The notes beneath the pieces were generated by a model that saw nothing but the letters and a program-made list of their open reading frames with translations, was not told the DNA's origin and ran no database searches. From Desertimonas sp963732335 (GTDB lineage: Bacteria; Actinomycetota; Acidimicrobiia; Acidimicrobiales; Ilumatobacteraceae): a DNA stretch of 64,000 nt. Positions 1 to 9,794 of the stretch are shown in pieces; position 1 is the stretch's first letter; each line of letters starts with the position of its first letter. The stretch spans positions 1-64,000 of the forward strand of contig CAVSZO010000002.1 in NCBI GenBank assembly GCA_963732335.1, in the 5' to 3' direction. The translations under genes were made by a program, and so were the position numbers.

Positions 1-426
1 CCGAACCAGCGTTGCGGGTCGTTGGCGGGGTCGAGCCCGATCGAGCGGTAGGCCCGCTCGTAGTACGGGGCAAGTTGCTCGCAGCCGAACGGCCACGCGT
101 CCTCTGGCCGGCACGGGCGAGCGGCGAAGTCGAGGTGTCGAGCGGCCGAACCCGCAGCCCGGTCGCCGGCGTCCAGTGCGTCGAGGTCCCGCCGAACCCA
201 CGGTGACGGGAACGCAGCAGCGGGAACGGCTCGCCCGAGCCGTCGCCGTCGAGCGCGTCGTCGTCGGCGCGACCGTGGTGGCGTCCGGCGGCCTCGACGA
301 GCAGCACGTGCGGCCCGCGCCGGCCAGCTCCTCGGCGACGGTGATGCCGGCCGGACCGGCGCCGATGACGACGACGTCGGCGCGCAGCGTGGAGTCGACG
401 GGAATCAGCCGACCGTCGATCAGCAT
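1..426 (-). CDS. GMC-family FAD-dependent oxidoreductase, N-terminal part (runs off the window)
   Basis: Only the first ~140 residues are present; the gene continues beyond base 1. After ATG at 426 the protein begins MLIDGRLIPVDSTLRADVVV and goes on to IGAGPAGITVAEELAGAG, a classic GxGxxG FAD-binding Rossmann fold. After one indel near 305 the frame gives FGGTSTHW, WPFGCEQL and APYYERAYRSIGLDP, the GMC substrate/FAD loop and the PYY motif. GMC enzymes oxidise sugars or alcohols using FAD; the substrate cannot be read here. The start overlaps the stop of the upstream glycosyltransferase (420-422), so it belongs to the same minus-strand glycan operon. A second GMC enzyme lies at 2201-3735. Confidence 0.75.
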   Translation of the reverse strand, partial: MLIDGRLIPVDSTLRADVVVIGAGPAGITVAEELAGAGRTCCSSRPPDATTVAPTTTRSTATARASRSRCCVPVTVGSAGPRRTGRRRPGCGFGRSTPRLRRSPVPARGRVAVRLRATCPVLRAGLPLDRARPRQRPATLVR

Positions 427-1421
427 CGGTCGCCGGCACTGCTCAGCGTCCGGCGCGCACGCTCGGACTGGCGCAGCGAGTCGACGTAGCTGAGGTCGTA
501 GGCGACGCTCAGCGCGCCCATCGCCAGGTCGACCGCCCGGACCCGATACAGCAGCCTGCGCCGACGGCGACCGCCGCCGCCACGCCGAACCGGCTGCGCC
601 GGGGACCGCCGAGCACACGCGCGGGCGACGCGCAGCGGACAGCCGGCGGGTGCCGAGCTCGCGCCTTCTTGTCGGCGAGGTAGCCGACGTCCGGGTGCTG
701 CCGGTCGATCTCGACGTCGTAGAAGGCGTACAGCCTCGGGATCGCCAGCCAGGATTCGAGCGAACGGTTCGAGTAGTGCCAGGCGATCGCCTCCGGGCTC
801 GAAGTGGAAGACGCAGCCGCGCTCGTGCAGGCGCAGCGCCAACTCGTCGTCCTCGGCGCGCTTGAACGACTCGTCGAAGCCGCCGAGCTCGACGAACAGC
901 GCGCGCGGGCAGGCAGTTGTTGCCGGTGTGGAACTGCCGCCAGGTGGCGTCGTAAGTCGCCGCGCATCAGGTTGTCGGCCTCCTTCTTGGCCGCCGCGCC
1001 TCCCACAGGTTCCACGGCGTCGGCGTCCCAGTCGGCCGGCTGCAGGAACGGCCCGCAGCTGACGATCGGGCCGCCCGCGTCGGCTCGGACGCTGTGACCG
1101 CGTCGAGATGGGCCTCGACGAAGTGCCGGTTCGGGAGCACGTCGTCGTCGACGAACACGATGAACTCGGCGTCGCTGGCGGCGACACCGGCGTTGCGTCC
1201 GGCCGCCGGCCCGGACGGCGTGTCGAGGCGGACGACCGTGACGTCGAGACCGGCAGCGGCGTCGTCGCCGACGCGCTGGACGAGCGGCGGGTCGCTGCAG
1301 TCGTCGACGACGATGACGCCGAAGCCGTCGATGGACTGGTTGCGCAAGCCCGTCAAGGCAGCGACGCAGCGCGTCGGCGCGGTTGCGGGTCGTGATCACG
1401 ACGTCGCACGATCATGCTCAT
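420..1421 (-). CDS. Family 2 glycosyltransferase (frameshifted assembly)
   Basis: A GT-A fold inverting glycosyltransferase, read in three frames joined by several indels. The N-terminus gives VVITTRNRADALRRCL (the GT2 opening). Then come IDGFGVIVVDDCSD, the nucleotide-binding VVDDxS strand, and EFIVFVDDDVLPNRHF, the metal-binding DDD motif. ARCSSSSAASTSRS-type stretches in one frame are shadows; in the right frame the middle reads FVELGGFDESFKRAEDDELA, the usual acceptor-loop region with the ED catalytic pair. The C-terminus MGALSVAYDLSYVDSLRQ is in frame to the stop at 420. The start at 1421 overlaps the stop of the FkbM methyltransferase (ATGA). It probably adds a sugar to an exported polysaccharide; donor unknown. 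Confidence 0.8.
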
Positions 1422-2196
1422 TGCGACGGTAACGAACCAGTTGAACGCCTCGTAGGGATACTCGAGGGCATGGCGGAACCCGGCGAGGTCGAGCGGCGGG
1501 TCGCCGGCCAGCCAGCCGCTGCGTGGTGTAGCACCGAGTAGCCGAGACCCGATGACCTCGTTGAACAGGTCGGCGGGCGTGAAGCCGAACATCGCCGGTC
1601 CGTCGGGCCCGCACTCGAACAGCAGGAATGGACGGTCGCGACGGAAGAACTCGGCGCCGCCGCGGAGCACGAGCAGCTCCGCGCCCTCGACATCGACCTT
1701 GACCAGGTCGAAGCGGCGGTCGCGCGGGAGCACATCGTCGAGGCGGGCCGCACTTCACGATCAGCGACTCGAACTCGCCGTCGCCGTGACGTCGCAGGCC
1801 GCTGAACCCGGACTGGCCGGTGTTGACCCAGAACGTCACCTCGCCGGCGGTGGTCGCTCAACGCCATCTGCGCGGACGTCGACGTCCGGAAACTTGCGCG
1901 CGCAGGAAGTCGGACCTTGTCGGGGATCGCCTCGAAGGCAACGTGACGTCCACGCGGCGCCAGCCGCGTCATTCGGCTGAGCATGCTCCCGTAGTGGCAG
2001 CCGACGTCGAGCAGTTGGAGTCTGGCGCAGGACCCGCTTCATGATCGCGCAACATGCGGTGGTCCTCGCCCGGAGGCGGTTGAACTGCGGGCTGGTGAAC
2101 CGACGCCAGTCGAGGGCGCTGCGCAGCAAGGACCGCCGGCTCCTGCAGCGGGGTGCGGATGCAGGCGGTAGCGCAGACGCAGCCCTGGCTCGTCAC
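1418..2196 (-). CDS. FkbM-family SAM-dependent methyltransferase (frameshifted assembly)
   Basis: Joined frames give an almost complete FkbM methyltransferase. LLDVGCHYGSMLSRM is the SAM-binding motif I, followed by AFEAIPDKV and then VTFWVNTGQSGFSGL. FDLVKVDVEGAELLVLRGG is the hallmark KxDVEGaE motif of FkbM enzymes, and FLLFECGPDGPAMFGFTP follows. FkbM enzymes O-methylate sugars or small molecules, and members are common in polysaccharide clusters, so methylation of the glycan built by the neighbouring glycosyltransferase is likely. A GTG at 2196 gives VTSQG and then, after an indel, LRLRYRLHPHP, a plausible start. The stop TGA (1418-1420) overlaps the ATG of the GT2 gene, showing translational coupling. 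Confidence 0.8.
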
Positions 2197-2200
2197 GTCG

Positions 2201-3735
2201 CTACCGCTGCCCGTACCGGCATCGCTTGCTCATCTCAGCCAGGTCCTGTGCCAGGCCGTCTGGCGGCGCGGGCGGCGATCGCCATCGCCGTCAACGTCGG
2301 GTTCTTCTCCGGTCCGGTCGTGAAGCAGCTGGCGTCGCACACGACGACGTTGGGCACGCCGTGGACTCGGTTGAACGCGTCGACCACGCCGAACTCGGGC
2401 CGGCGGTGCATCCGCGCCGATGCCGCCGTAGTGCACCGCCGATCCCGGGACGAGGTCGTGGAACGGGCCGATCTCCACGGGTTGCCGGCGTCGGCGAACA
2501 GCTCGCCGGAACCGCGACCGGGCGCGGTGGAGGGTGCTCGACGGCATGCGTCGTCGAAGGCGTGGTCGAGATGCAGCTGGCTCGCCGGGTCGTCGGCGTG
2601 CCACCCGGCGGTCAGCGAGACGCGACACCTGCGTCCGTCGGGATCATCGTGCCGAGCACCTGCACGCCGAAGTCGGCGGATCCGGCGGTTGACGAACGTC
2701 GCGAGCCGAGCCTGGTGGCGAGCCGATGCCCATCGTCATCGACGCCGCCAGCAGCGGACTCGCTCGCGTCGTACGGCTCTCGGGCGATGTACATCGGGTG
2801 GGCGATCGCCGTCAGCGGACGGCTGCGGACGCGCCGGCCACCATTCCCGCGGATGGTCGTGAAGGTAGCGGCCGAGCACGCCGTGGGCGTTGCCGAGCCC
2901 GTCGGGGAAAGTCGGACGAGACCGACCGCAGGAGGATCTCGGTCGTGTCCAAGGTGCCGGCGGCGAGCACGAACGCGCGCGCCGCGATCGGTCGTGCAGC
3001 TGGCCGCGTGAGCATCGACGTAGCGTGACCGACTCGACGCGATCCGAGGAGCTCGAGATGCACGAGTCGGAGGCACCCGGGCGTCGCGGACGCAGGCGGA
3101 AGTTCGGCGCACTCGGCGAATCGGCCGAACGATGCAGTGCGTGGCTGGTGAACTCTCGCGGCCGAAGGGCGATCATCCACGGCGATCCCTTGGCGATCGG
3201 GGCCGGCGGCGATCGTCGCGCCGTGATCGCTCGACACGTCGGCGAGCTCGACCCAGTCCCGCGGCGGGCGGTAGTCGATGGGCCGACCTGGCCGCGCGGG
3301 ACGTTCGGTATCGCCCCGTCGCCAGCGGTGATCGTGAGGTCGTCCTCGACGAGGTCGTAGAACTCGACGAGGTCGTCGTAGCCGATCGGCCAGGCGAAGC
3401 GCTCGTCGATCGCTGCCCCTTCGGTGAAGTCCGTCGGGCGCGAATCGCGGAACGACGCCGGTCCAGAAGTTGGTCAGCCCGCCGAGCGACAGGCTGGAGA
3501 TCCACGTGACCGGCTGGTGACCGGCGCGTGCGGTGGCGATCGGTGAACAGGTAGCCACGCTGCGTCCAGCGCAGCGCCGTGCGGCCGGCGACGTGGACGA
3601 GCATGCCGCGCGGCGTCCCTCGTCCGGCGTCCAGCATCGTGACGTCGAGCCCCGCGGCCACCAATTCCTGGCGGCGACGGCCGCACACGGCCCGCCGCCG
3701 ACGACGACGACGCCGTCGTCGCGATCAGCGGTCAC
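2201..3735 (-). CDS. GMC-family oxidoreductase (frameshifted assembly)
   Basis: About 500 residues when frames are joined. GVVVVGGGPCAAVAA at the N-terminus is the FAD dinucleotide-binding loop, followed by LDVTMLDAG, the end of the first beta-alpha-beta unit. ISSLSLGGLTNFWTGVVPRF is the GMC flavin/substrate loop. The middle gives AFVLAAGTLDTTEILLRS and HGVLGRYLHDHP, both conserved in GMC enzymes. The C-terminus ends LTAMAIAARAARRLAQ just before the stop at 2201. The GTG start at 3735 overlaps the TGA of the aldo/keto reductase. It resembles the 1-426 enzyme but is a separate gene; the two may oxidise different sugar hydroxyls or alcohols. Confidence 0.8.
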
Positions 3736-4699
3736 GTGCGCTCCCAGCGATGGGCCGCCGAGCGTCGCGTCGACCGTCGGCCAGCAGCTCCGGGTCGGGC
3801 AGCGGCGAATCCATCATCGCCGCGACCTCGCCGAGGTGCTGCGGACGACCGCGTGCCGACCACGATCGTGTCGACGTCGTGGCGGGCCGCGGACGAAGCC
3901 GAGCGCCAGCTCGGTGACGCTCACCCGGCGTCGGCCGCGACCGAGCGCAGCGCGTTGATCAGTGGCAGCTTGTGGGCGTTGCCCGCGCCGGCGAGTCGGG
4001 ATCGAGCGAGCAACCCGGCGCCGAGCACACCGCGGGCGACGACGGACGCGCCCCGACGCGTGGGCAGCGGGATGACGTCGATGCCGGCATCGAGGTCGAG
4101 CAGACCGAACGGCACCTGCACGCTCGACACGGCCGCGCACGACAACCAGGTCCGGCCTGATCGAGATCCTCGGCGCCGATTCCCAGGCGACCGATCTTCC
4201 CGCTCGGCGACCATCCGTCGCGCCCAGTCGGCGACGTCGTCGGGATCGGCATCCCGCGGCCCATGCAGTTGGTAGACGTCGATGTGGTCGGTGCCAGCCG
4301 GCGCAGGCTGGCCTCGAGCGCGCTCGTGAGGTACTCCGGCGAGAAGTCCTGGTCGGCATAGCCGCTCGCTGCCGCGACGCGAGTCGACCGGACGGGGCCG
4401 GCGGTGCGCACGGCGTGCCGCGACGGATGCGCCCGGCGCGCGGAGCCGACGCCGGCCACGGCGACCGCGTTCGGTGAACAGGTAGCCGCCCTTGGTGGCG
4501 ATCACGCACCGATCGAGCGGCGGCCGCGGAGCGCACGGCCGAGGACCCGCTCGCTGGCGCCGGCGCCGTAGGCGTCGGCCGTGTCGAAGTAGCGCACGCC
4601 GTGGTCGACCGCGGCGTGGACGAGACGAACCGACTCCCGCCATCCGATGCCCTGCCGCGCGCTGCCGAGGCGGGCACAGCCGAGTCCGAGCCGGGTCAT
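3732..4699 (-). CDS. Aldo/keto reductase (frameshifted assembly)
   Basis: Starts at ATG 4699 with MTRLGLGCARLGSARQ. It continues RLVHAAVDHGVRYFDTADAY, the AKR motif that carries the catalytic Asp and Tyr, then GASERVLGRALRGR. After indels VIATKGGYLFTE contains the catalytic Lys strand (TKGG), and HIDVYQLHGP carries the conserved His. Further fragments (LDAGIDVIPLPTRRGASVVARG, then VLGAGLLARS) match the NADPH-binding half of the TIM barrel. The family reduces carbonyls to alcohols with NADPH. Lying between a GMC oxidoreductase and an exported BNR protein, it may act on a sugar or lipid precursor. ATGA/GTGA overlaps bind it to both neighbours. Confidence 0.75.
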
Positions 4700-5892
4700 C
4701 GTCGGCGTCGAGGCTCCGCGGTTCGAAGGCGAGGCGCATGATCGCGCTCGAGCGCACCGGGTTGTCCTCGCCGAACGTCGCAGTCGAACCGCCAGATGAA
4801 GAACGCATCGTCGAATTGGGCGAATAGAGCAGCCCGGTCGGCTCGTAGGGAAGGCCGGTCCGAGCGGACGCCAGGAGACGCCGCGGTCCTCGGAGACGAT
4901 CAGCGTGCGGTCGCTCGATCGTGACGAACCGTCCATCGGGAAGCTCGACGAGCGACGTGGCAAACGGCGAGATGCTGCTCGACGGACTTCCGTCCACGTC
5001 GCTCCGTCGTCGTCGCTGGTCGCCAGGCCAGGGCCGCGCTCCATCAGCCAGTACAGCTGGCCGTCGGACGCGCGCACCGGCGCACCCGCCACTCCCGCCG
5101 GTGTAGACGCGCTCCCAGGTCGAGCCACCGTCGGTCGTCCGGAAGATGCCCGGGACCTGCCGCCGTGACACCCGACGAAGTACGTGTCGGCATCGATCAG
5201 CTCCACGGCGGCGATGAGCTCCGCCCTCGTCGGGGAAGCCCCGCGGAGATGTCCTCCCATGTCTCGCCGCCGTCGCGTCGACCGCAGCATGTCGATCAGC
5301 TCGTGCAGCGGCGACGACGAGCGTCTGACGTGCGGGTCCGTGAAGTCGACGCTGACGTCCTCGACGCTGACGACAGTCACCGAGCTGTTCGAAGCGTCTC
5401 GCCGTCGTCGGACGTCCGATACACTCCGCCACCGTTGTACAGGCCACTGACCCAGAAGTGCGTCGGATCCTCGGGATCGTACTCCACTTCGGTCAGTCGC
5501 AAGGTGACCTCGTCGGAACCGCTCGCCTTCGCCGAGGCGGTCCAGGTCGTCGCCGCTGTCCTCGCTCGACCACAGGCCTTGGAGCGCCACCCCGGCGATG
5601 AGGCCGCGGCGGTCGGGCGGGCAGAGACGTACGAGAGGTTCCCGCACTCGGAGGCGAGCCCGGCAAGATTGCCGGTGGCGTCCACCCACGCATCGCCGAC
5701 GCTGTCACCCGGCACCGTGGTCGGCGGCACCGACGTGGTCGGGATCGCTCGTCGGCGACTGTCGACTCGAGACTGGTGTCCGGAGCACCGTGTCGAAGGT
5801 GATCGGCGCCGCCTCGCTTGCACACGCAGAGCACGCCGGCCGCAACGACGACTGCAACTGCCCGCGGCCAGGATGCGCCTCCACGTCGACAT
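4696..5892 (-). CDS. Exported BNR/sialidase-like beta-propeller protein (frameshifted assembly)
   Basis: The start at 5892 gives MSTWR followed after an indel by WPRAVAVVVAAGVLCVC, a signal peptide or membrane anchor, then a Pro/Thr/Ser-rich linker (IPTTSVPPTTVPGDSVG). The body holds repeated Asp-box/BNR motifs: SEDSGDDLDRL-type, TSDDGETL, FRTTDGGSTWERVYTG, ATSDDDGATWTEV and VSEDRGVSWRPLGP, each an S/T-x-D-x-G-x-x-W blade. Such propellers occur in sialidases, in Ycf48-like assembly factors and in unspecialised extracellular sensors. No catalytic Arg triad or FRIP motif can be recognised, so I do not call it a sialidase. It is co-directional and overlapping with the aldo/keto reductase. Confidence 0.7.
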
Positions 5893-6018
5893 GATCCGGC
5901 TAGTCGAATCCCGGTCCGCGATCGTCCGTCGCCAGCGGCCGACCGGAAGCGATCGAGCTTGGGTAGCCTGCTGGACCTGGGTTCGTTGCGCGCGGCGCAT
6001 TCCTGGCGAAGGACGGAG
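5893..6018. promoter_or_regulatory. Divergent intergenic region
   Basis: This 126-base gap separates the minus-strand BNR gene and its operon from the plus-strand acyltransferase. It must hold promoters for both directions. I see no clear -35/-10 pair or dyad, and the N-terminus of the acyltransferase is itself uncertain here. Confidence 0.3.
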
Positions 6019-6597
6019 ATGGCGGTCGACCTCGACGACTCTGGCATGACGGGCGGTCCGTGCTCAACGCCCGGTGGTCGCTGCGCCACGCTGACCAGGT
6101 CGGAAGCGCGTGCGCGTCCGCGGCCGCCCGGCGATCACCAATCACGGTCACATGGTGATCGGCGAGCGCGTCCAGCTGGTCTCGACGATCGCCACGCTTG
6201 AACTCGTGTCCGGAACCGGGCGGAACACTCATCATCGGCGACCGCACGCTCGTCAACTTCGGCTGCTCGTTGGTGGCGACCGAGCTGGTCAGCATCGGCG
6301 CGCGCTGCCACATCGGGCCCTACACGATGATGCTCGACAACGACTATCACCGGATCGAGCCGGAACGCCGGCTCGAGCGGCCGCCGTCGGCACCGATCGT
6401 CATCGAGGACAACGTGTGGATCGGCGCCCGGGTGATCGTCATGGCCGGTGTGACGATCGGCGAGGACAGCTGCGTCGGCGCCGGAAGCGTCGTCACCGCC
6501 GACGTGCCGCGCGCGGACGCTCGTCGCCGGCGTGCCCGCCCGGTCGATCCGTAGCTATGAATCGCGCTTGACGCCCATGTCGATGCTCAGGCGATGA
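6019..6597 (+). CDS. Left-handed beta-helix (hexapeptide) O-acyltransferase
   Basis: Frames joined give GRSVLNARWSLRHADQVG, RVRVRGRPAITNHGHMVIGE, then RVQLVSTIATLEL. Next come GGTLIIGDRTLVNFGC, VSIGARCHIGPYTMMLDNDY, APIVIEDNVWIGARVIVMAG and VTIGEDSCVGAGSVVTADVP. The [LIV]-G-x4 hexapeptide repeats and the terminal GAGSVVT are typical of WbbJ/maltose-acetyltransferase-like enzymes that acetylate sugars using acetyl-CoA. A last indel near 6510 leads into RTLVAGVPARSIRSYESR and the stop at 6597; without it the frame would stop early at 6554. Start 6019 (ATG) needs an indel soon after. The stop overlaps that of the convergent flavoprotein gene by 11 bases. Confidence 0.75.
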
Positions 6598-7983
6598 CGG
6601 CTTTCGTGCTTCCTCGCCGGGCAGCAGCCCCCACGTCAGCTCCGGCCACCCGTCAGCAGGTGGTCGACGACCTCGACGCCCATCATCACCGAGTGGTCGG
6701 TGTTGCCGATCTCGTAGCGCCACGCTCCGAACCGACCGCGCGAGTAGATCCCGCGTGTCGACCAGCCACGGCTGGATCATGGCCAGCGCGCGGTCGCGCC
6801 CGATGGTCGGCACGGGGTACGAGTAGGGCACCTGCATCAGCTGCGCGGCTGACGATCTTGTCGGCCGCCTGCTCGGGCGTGAGCAGCTTGCAGCGCGACC
6901 ATCCCGTCGATCGTGCGGTCGACGACCGTCGTCGGGTCCTCCGGCTTGTACTCGCGACGACGGACACCTCGGCGAGCAGCGAGAAGTGATCCCGGCCCGG
7001 GCGTCATCTGCGGCGAGTAGTTCGACAGGTAGGTGACGCGGTAGAAGGGCGAGTCGGACTCCGGGAAGTACATCCAGCACTTCGTGCTCGGGCAAGGGTC
7101 GGCGACGCCGATGCCGACGAAGAGCCCCGCGGTGTGGTGCAGGTCGAGCGGCGGCGTCGAGCAGCTCGTGCGGGCAGCTCGGCGATGACTTGCACCAGCT
7201 CGGTGAGCGGCATCGTCGTGACAGCTCGTCGTAGTCGGCGGTGCGTGCCATCGGAGAAGGTCGACCCGCTTGGCGACGGTGTCGATCGCACGCCGCGTCC
7301 TTGTCGAGCTGGACCGTCCTGCGGCAGTGACTCGGCGATGCGCTCGTACAGCATCCCGGTGCCGAGCAACGGGAACTTGAACATGTTGTTCGGGCCCCAG
7401 CTGCACGTCGTCCCGGTCGTCGAGGAGGTTCTGCAGGATCCGCCGCAGGTCGACCGTCCGGCACACGGTCGCCCTGCCAGTTGACGCCCATCATCTCCAG
7501 CGGGTGGGCCCACACCTTGAAGTTGTACGGCGCGCATGAAGTGGTCGGGCGATGCCGTCGCCGAAGACGGCCGAGATCCACTCGTCGAAGTTCGTCGCGG
7601 CGCCGGTCGGCTCGCTGCGCCTCGACGATCCCCATCACGCACTCGAGGAACACGTCGGGCGGCAGCCGGTGGATGTTGTTCTGGAACGGGTACGGGACGA
7701 ACCGGTCGTAGATCCACACCCACGCCTCGCGCAGGTGCTGGTCGTAGTCGCCGCGCAGCATCGTCTCGACCAGCTCGTCGAAGTACTGTGTAGTGGCTGA
7801 ACATCACGTGCCCGCCGTGGTCCCAGATGAAGCCGTGGTCGTCGCGATAGCTCGACGCCAGCCCGCCGACGTGGTCCGACGCCTCGTAGATGTCCCAGTC
7901 GTCGTGACCCAGCTCGGCCAGCCGGTGGGCGGCGCCCGAGCCCGGTCGGCCCGGCGCCGAGGATCGACGATCCGCCTGCTCAT
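6587..7983 (-). CDS. UDP-galactopyranose mutase-like / protoporphyrinogen oxidase-like flavoprotein (frameshifted assembly)
   Basis: ATG at 7983 gives MSRRIV, then after an indel ILGAGPTGLGAAHRLAELGH and DDWDIYEASDHVGGLASSYR. This is a Rossmann FAD site with the GG(L/F) doublet of amine-oxidase/mutase flavoproteins. FIWDHGGHVMFSHY, FVPYPFQNNIHRLPPDVFLE, HFMRPYNFKVWAHPLEMMG-like text and NNMFKFPLLGTGMLYERIAE follow, as in the UGM-like branch found in polysaccharide loci. Such enzymes isomerise or desaturate nucleotide-sugars or act as FAD-dependent redox enzymes. A true UGM role (UDP-Galp to UDP-Galf) is possible but unproven. It is last in the operon acyltransferase-folD-wecG-GT2; its end STKAVIA at 6587 is inferred after an indel. 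Confidence 0.7.
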
Positions 7984-8009
7984 GAGCGCTGCTCCATGCG
8001 TCGCGTCGC

Positions 8010-8950
8010 TCAGTCGGCTCGACGTACAGCCGGGCGTCGCCGGTCGACGCTGAACTCGAAGCTCGCCGCGGATGCCGGCGACGAAGCCCGCGGACGTAGT
8101 TGCAGTCGCTCCGTGCCGCCGCCGCGCCCAGCTTCTTGACGATCCGCTCGCCCGGTGACCGTCCGAGCTTGCGGGCCAGGAGCCAGCAAGGCGTAGCGGA
8201 TCGCGGCAGCGGACGTGCTTGGTGTAGAACGCGCCGTCGCCGATGCCGTAGTTCGAGCAGCAGCGCCGGCCAGTCCTCTGCCTCGCGCCGGCCGTCGTGG
8301 CGCAGGGTCACCTCGGGGCGGAGCAGGATCACGCCGCCGCCCTGGTACGTCCGGTAGGCGAGGTCGTAGTCCTGCGACGACCGCAGCGGGCCACCGCCGC
8401 CGAGGACCTCGTCGAAGCCGCCGATGCGGTCGAACAGCCGGCGGCGGGCGGCGAAGTTGGCGCCCATGCCGAACACCTTGAAGCCGTCGTCGGCTGGCTG
8501 AGCCGCTCGCGGCTCGGGGATGTCGCAGCGACGGCGTCAGCGCCGTGCCGTCGCCGGTCTCGCACGGCGGACGACCTGTCCGTAGAGCAGGTCGCCGTCC
8601 GGGTCCTGCGTCGAAGGCGTTGACGATGGATCGCAGCCAGTCCGAGGGACGATGCAGTCGTCGTCCGTGAACGCGATGATCGCGCCCGCCGTTTGCCGGA
8701 TGCCGTTGTTGTAGGCGCGCGACAGCCCGGCTCGTCGAAGTGGAGGTAGTGCAGCCGGTCGTCGGTCGCGATACGGCTCGAGCGCCTGCGCGGGTGTCGT
8801 CGGTCGTGCTCTGGTCGATGACGGTGAGGTCGAACGCCGGGTAGTCGAGCGCGAGCACGCTGCCGACCGCCGTGCGCGATCTTGTCCGGCACGGTTGCGG
8901 GTGCAGATGACCACCGACGCGTGGATGACGTCGTTCCCGATCGTTGTCAC
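8010..8950 (-). CDS. Family 2 glycosyltransferase (frameshifted assembly)
   Basis: A GTG at 8950 gives VTTIGNDVIHASVVICTRNR, the GT2 opening strand. It overlaps the stop of the WecG-type gene (GTGA at 8947-8950). Downstream frames give LSRAYNNGIRQTAGAIIAFT and then DDDCIVP, the metal-binding DDD, plus DGDLLYGQVV. MGANFAARRRLFDRIGGFDE and SSQDYDLAYRTYQGGGVILL correspond to the acceptor region with the QD/ED catalytic pair. The C-terminus carries short basic helices, as in membrane-associated rhamnosyl/mannosyl GT2 enzymes. Donor sugar is unknown. At least five indels break the reading frame. The stop at 8010 follows a frame change near 8050 and is approximate. Confidence 0.75.
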
Positions 8951-9794
8951 GCCAGCTCCTTCGCTCGGCTCCGCCGAGAGGCGCTCAGGAATATCCGGCG
9001 ACGGCGCCACTTCGCGGCCACACCGAGATTGCATCGAAACACGACGATCGTCGACGAGGTAGCGCTTGGCCAAGCGGACGGGGATCGCCGGCGAGCCGCC
9101 AGACCCATTCGAGCCCGGACCGCTGCATCCACGGCGGCGCCCGACGGACGAGTCCGACGGCGAACTCGGGGGACTGCCCGAGGAGCAGCACGGTCGGCGT
9201 GCCGCGCGTACCGTCCCGACCAGCGCCGGCGCAGCCGGTCGGCGATCAGGTGGTGCTTCGGCATCGAGACGCCGACGACGAGGAAGCGGGCGTCGATCGC
9301 CGCGCAGAGCTCGTCGTCTCGTCGATCAGTCGCTCGACCGTCGGCTGCGTCGTCGACGTCGAACATCGGTGGGACGATGCAGCGCACGGCCGGATGGTCG
9401 GCGGCGAGGCGGTCGGCGACCTCGTCTGCTCGGCGACGATCATCGCCACCGGCACGCGTGCTGCGGCGAGCCGCGCCCACAGCGCGGTGAACAGGTCGGC
9501 GCCGGTCGAGCCGGGCGGCGAGCGGGCGGCCGAGCAGCCGGCTGGCCCACACGATCGGCATCCCGTCGGGGAGCACGAGACCGGCACGGCTGGCGACGTC
9601 GGCCTCGAGCGGGTTGCGTCGGTAGCGAACGAGGTGGTCGACGTTCGGCGTGACGACGCAGCGCCAGCGATCGTCGCGATCGTCGCGAGCCTCGAACAGA
9701 GCGCTCGGCGAGCTCGTCGATCGACGTCCGCGTCGACGAAGTCGAGATCGAACAGACGTTGCGGTCGGAACGTCGACGATGCGCGGCCGCTCAC
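8947..9794 (-). CDS. WecG/TagA/CpsF-family glycosyltransferase (frameshifted assembly)
   Basis: GTG start at 9794 gives VSGRASSTFRPQRLFDLDFV. WRCVVTPNVDHLVRYRRNP, ADVASRAGLVLPDGMPIVWA, SRLLGRPLAARLDR and TGADLFTALWARLAAARVPV are a close match to the PF03808 pattern (TPN-x-D, LxDGxGxVxA, GxDLf). RFLVVGVSMPKHHLIADRLR gives the C-terminal nucleotide-binding half. Members transfer ManNAcA, ManNAc or glucose onto a lipid-linked sugar, an early step in teichoic acid, ECA or EPS synthesis. The start overlaps the folD stop and the stop overlaps the GT2 start, so the operon is tightly coupled. One or two indels lie near 9500-9720. Confidence 0.8.

Noticed and set aside
4696..5892. Catalytic sialidase
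   Set aside because: Asp-box blades are present, but no FRIP motif or Arg triad is visible; a general BNR propeller is the safer call.
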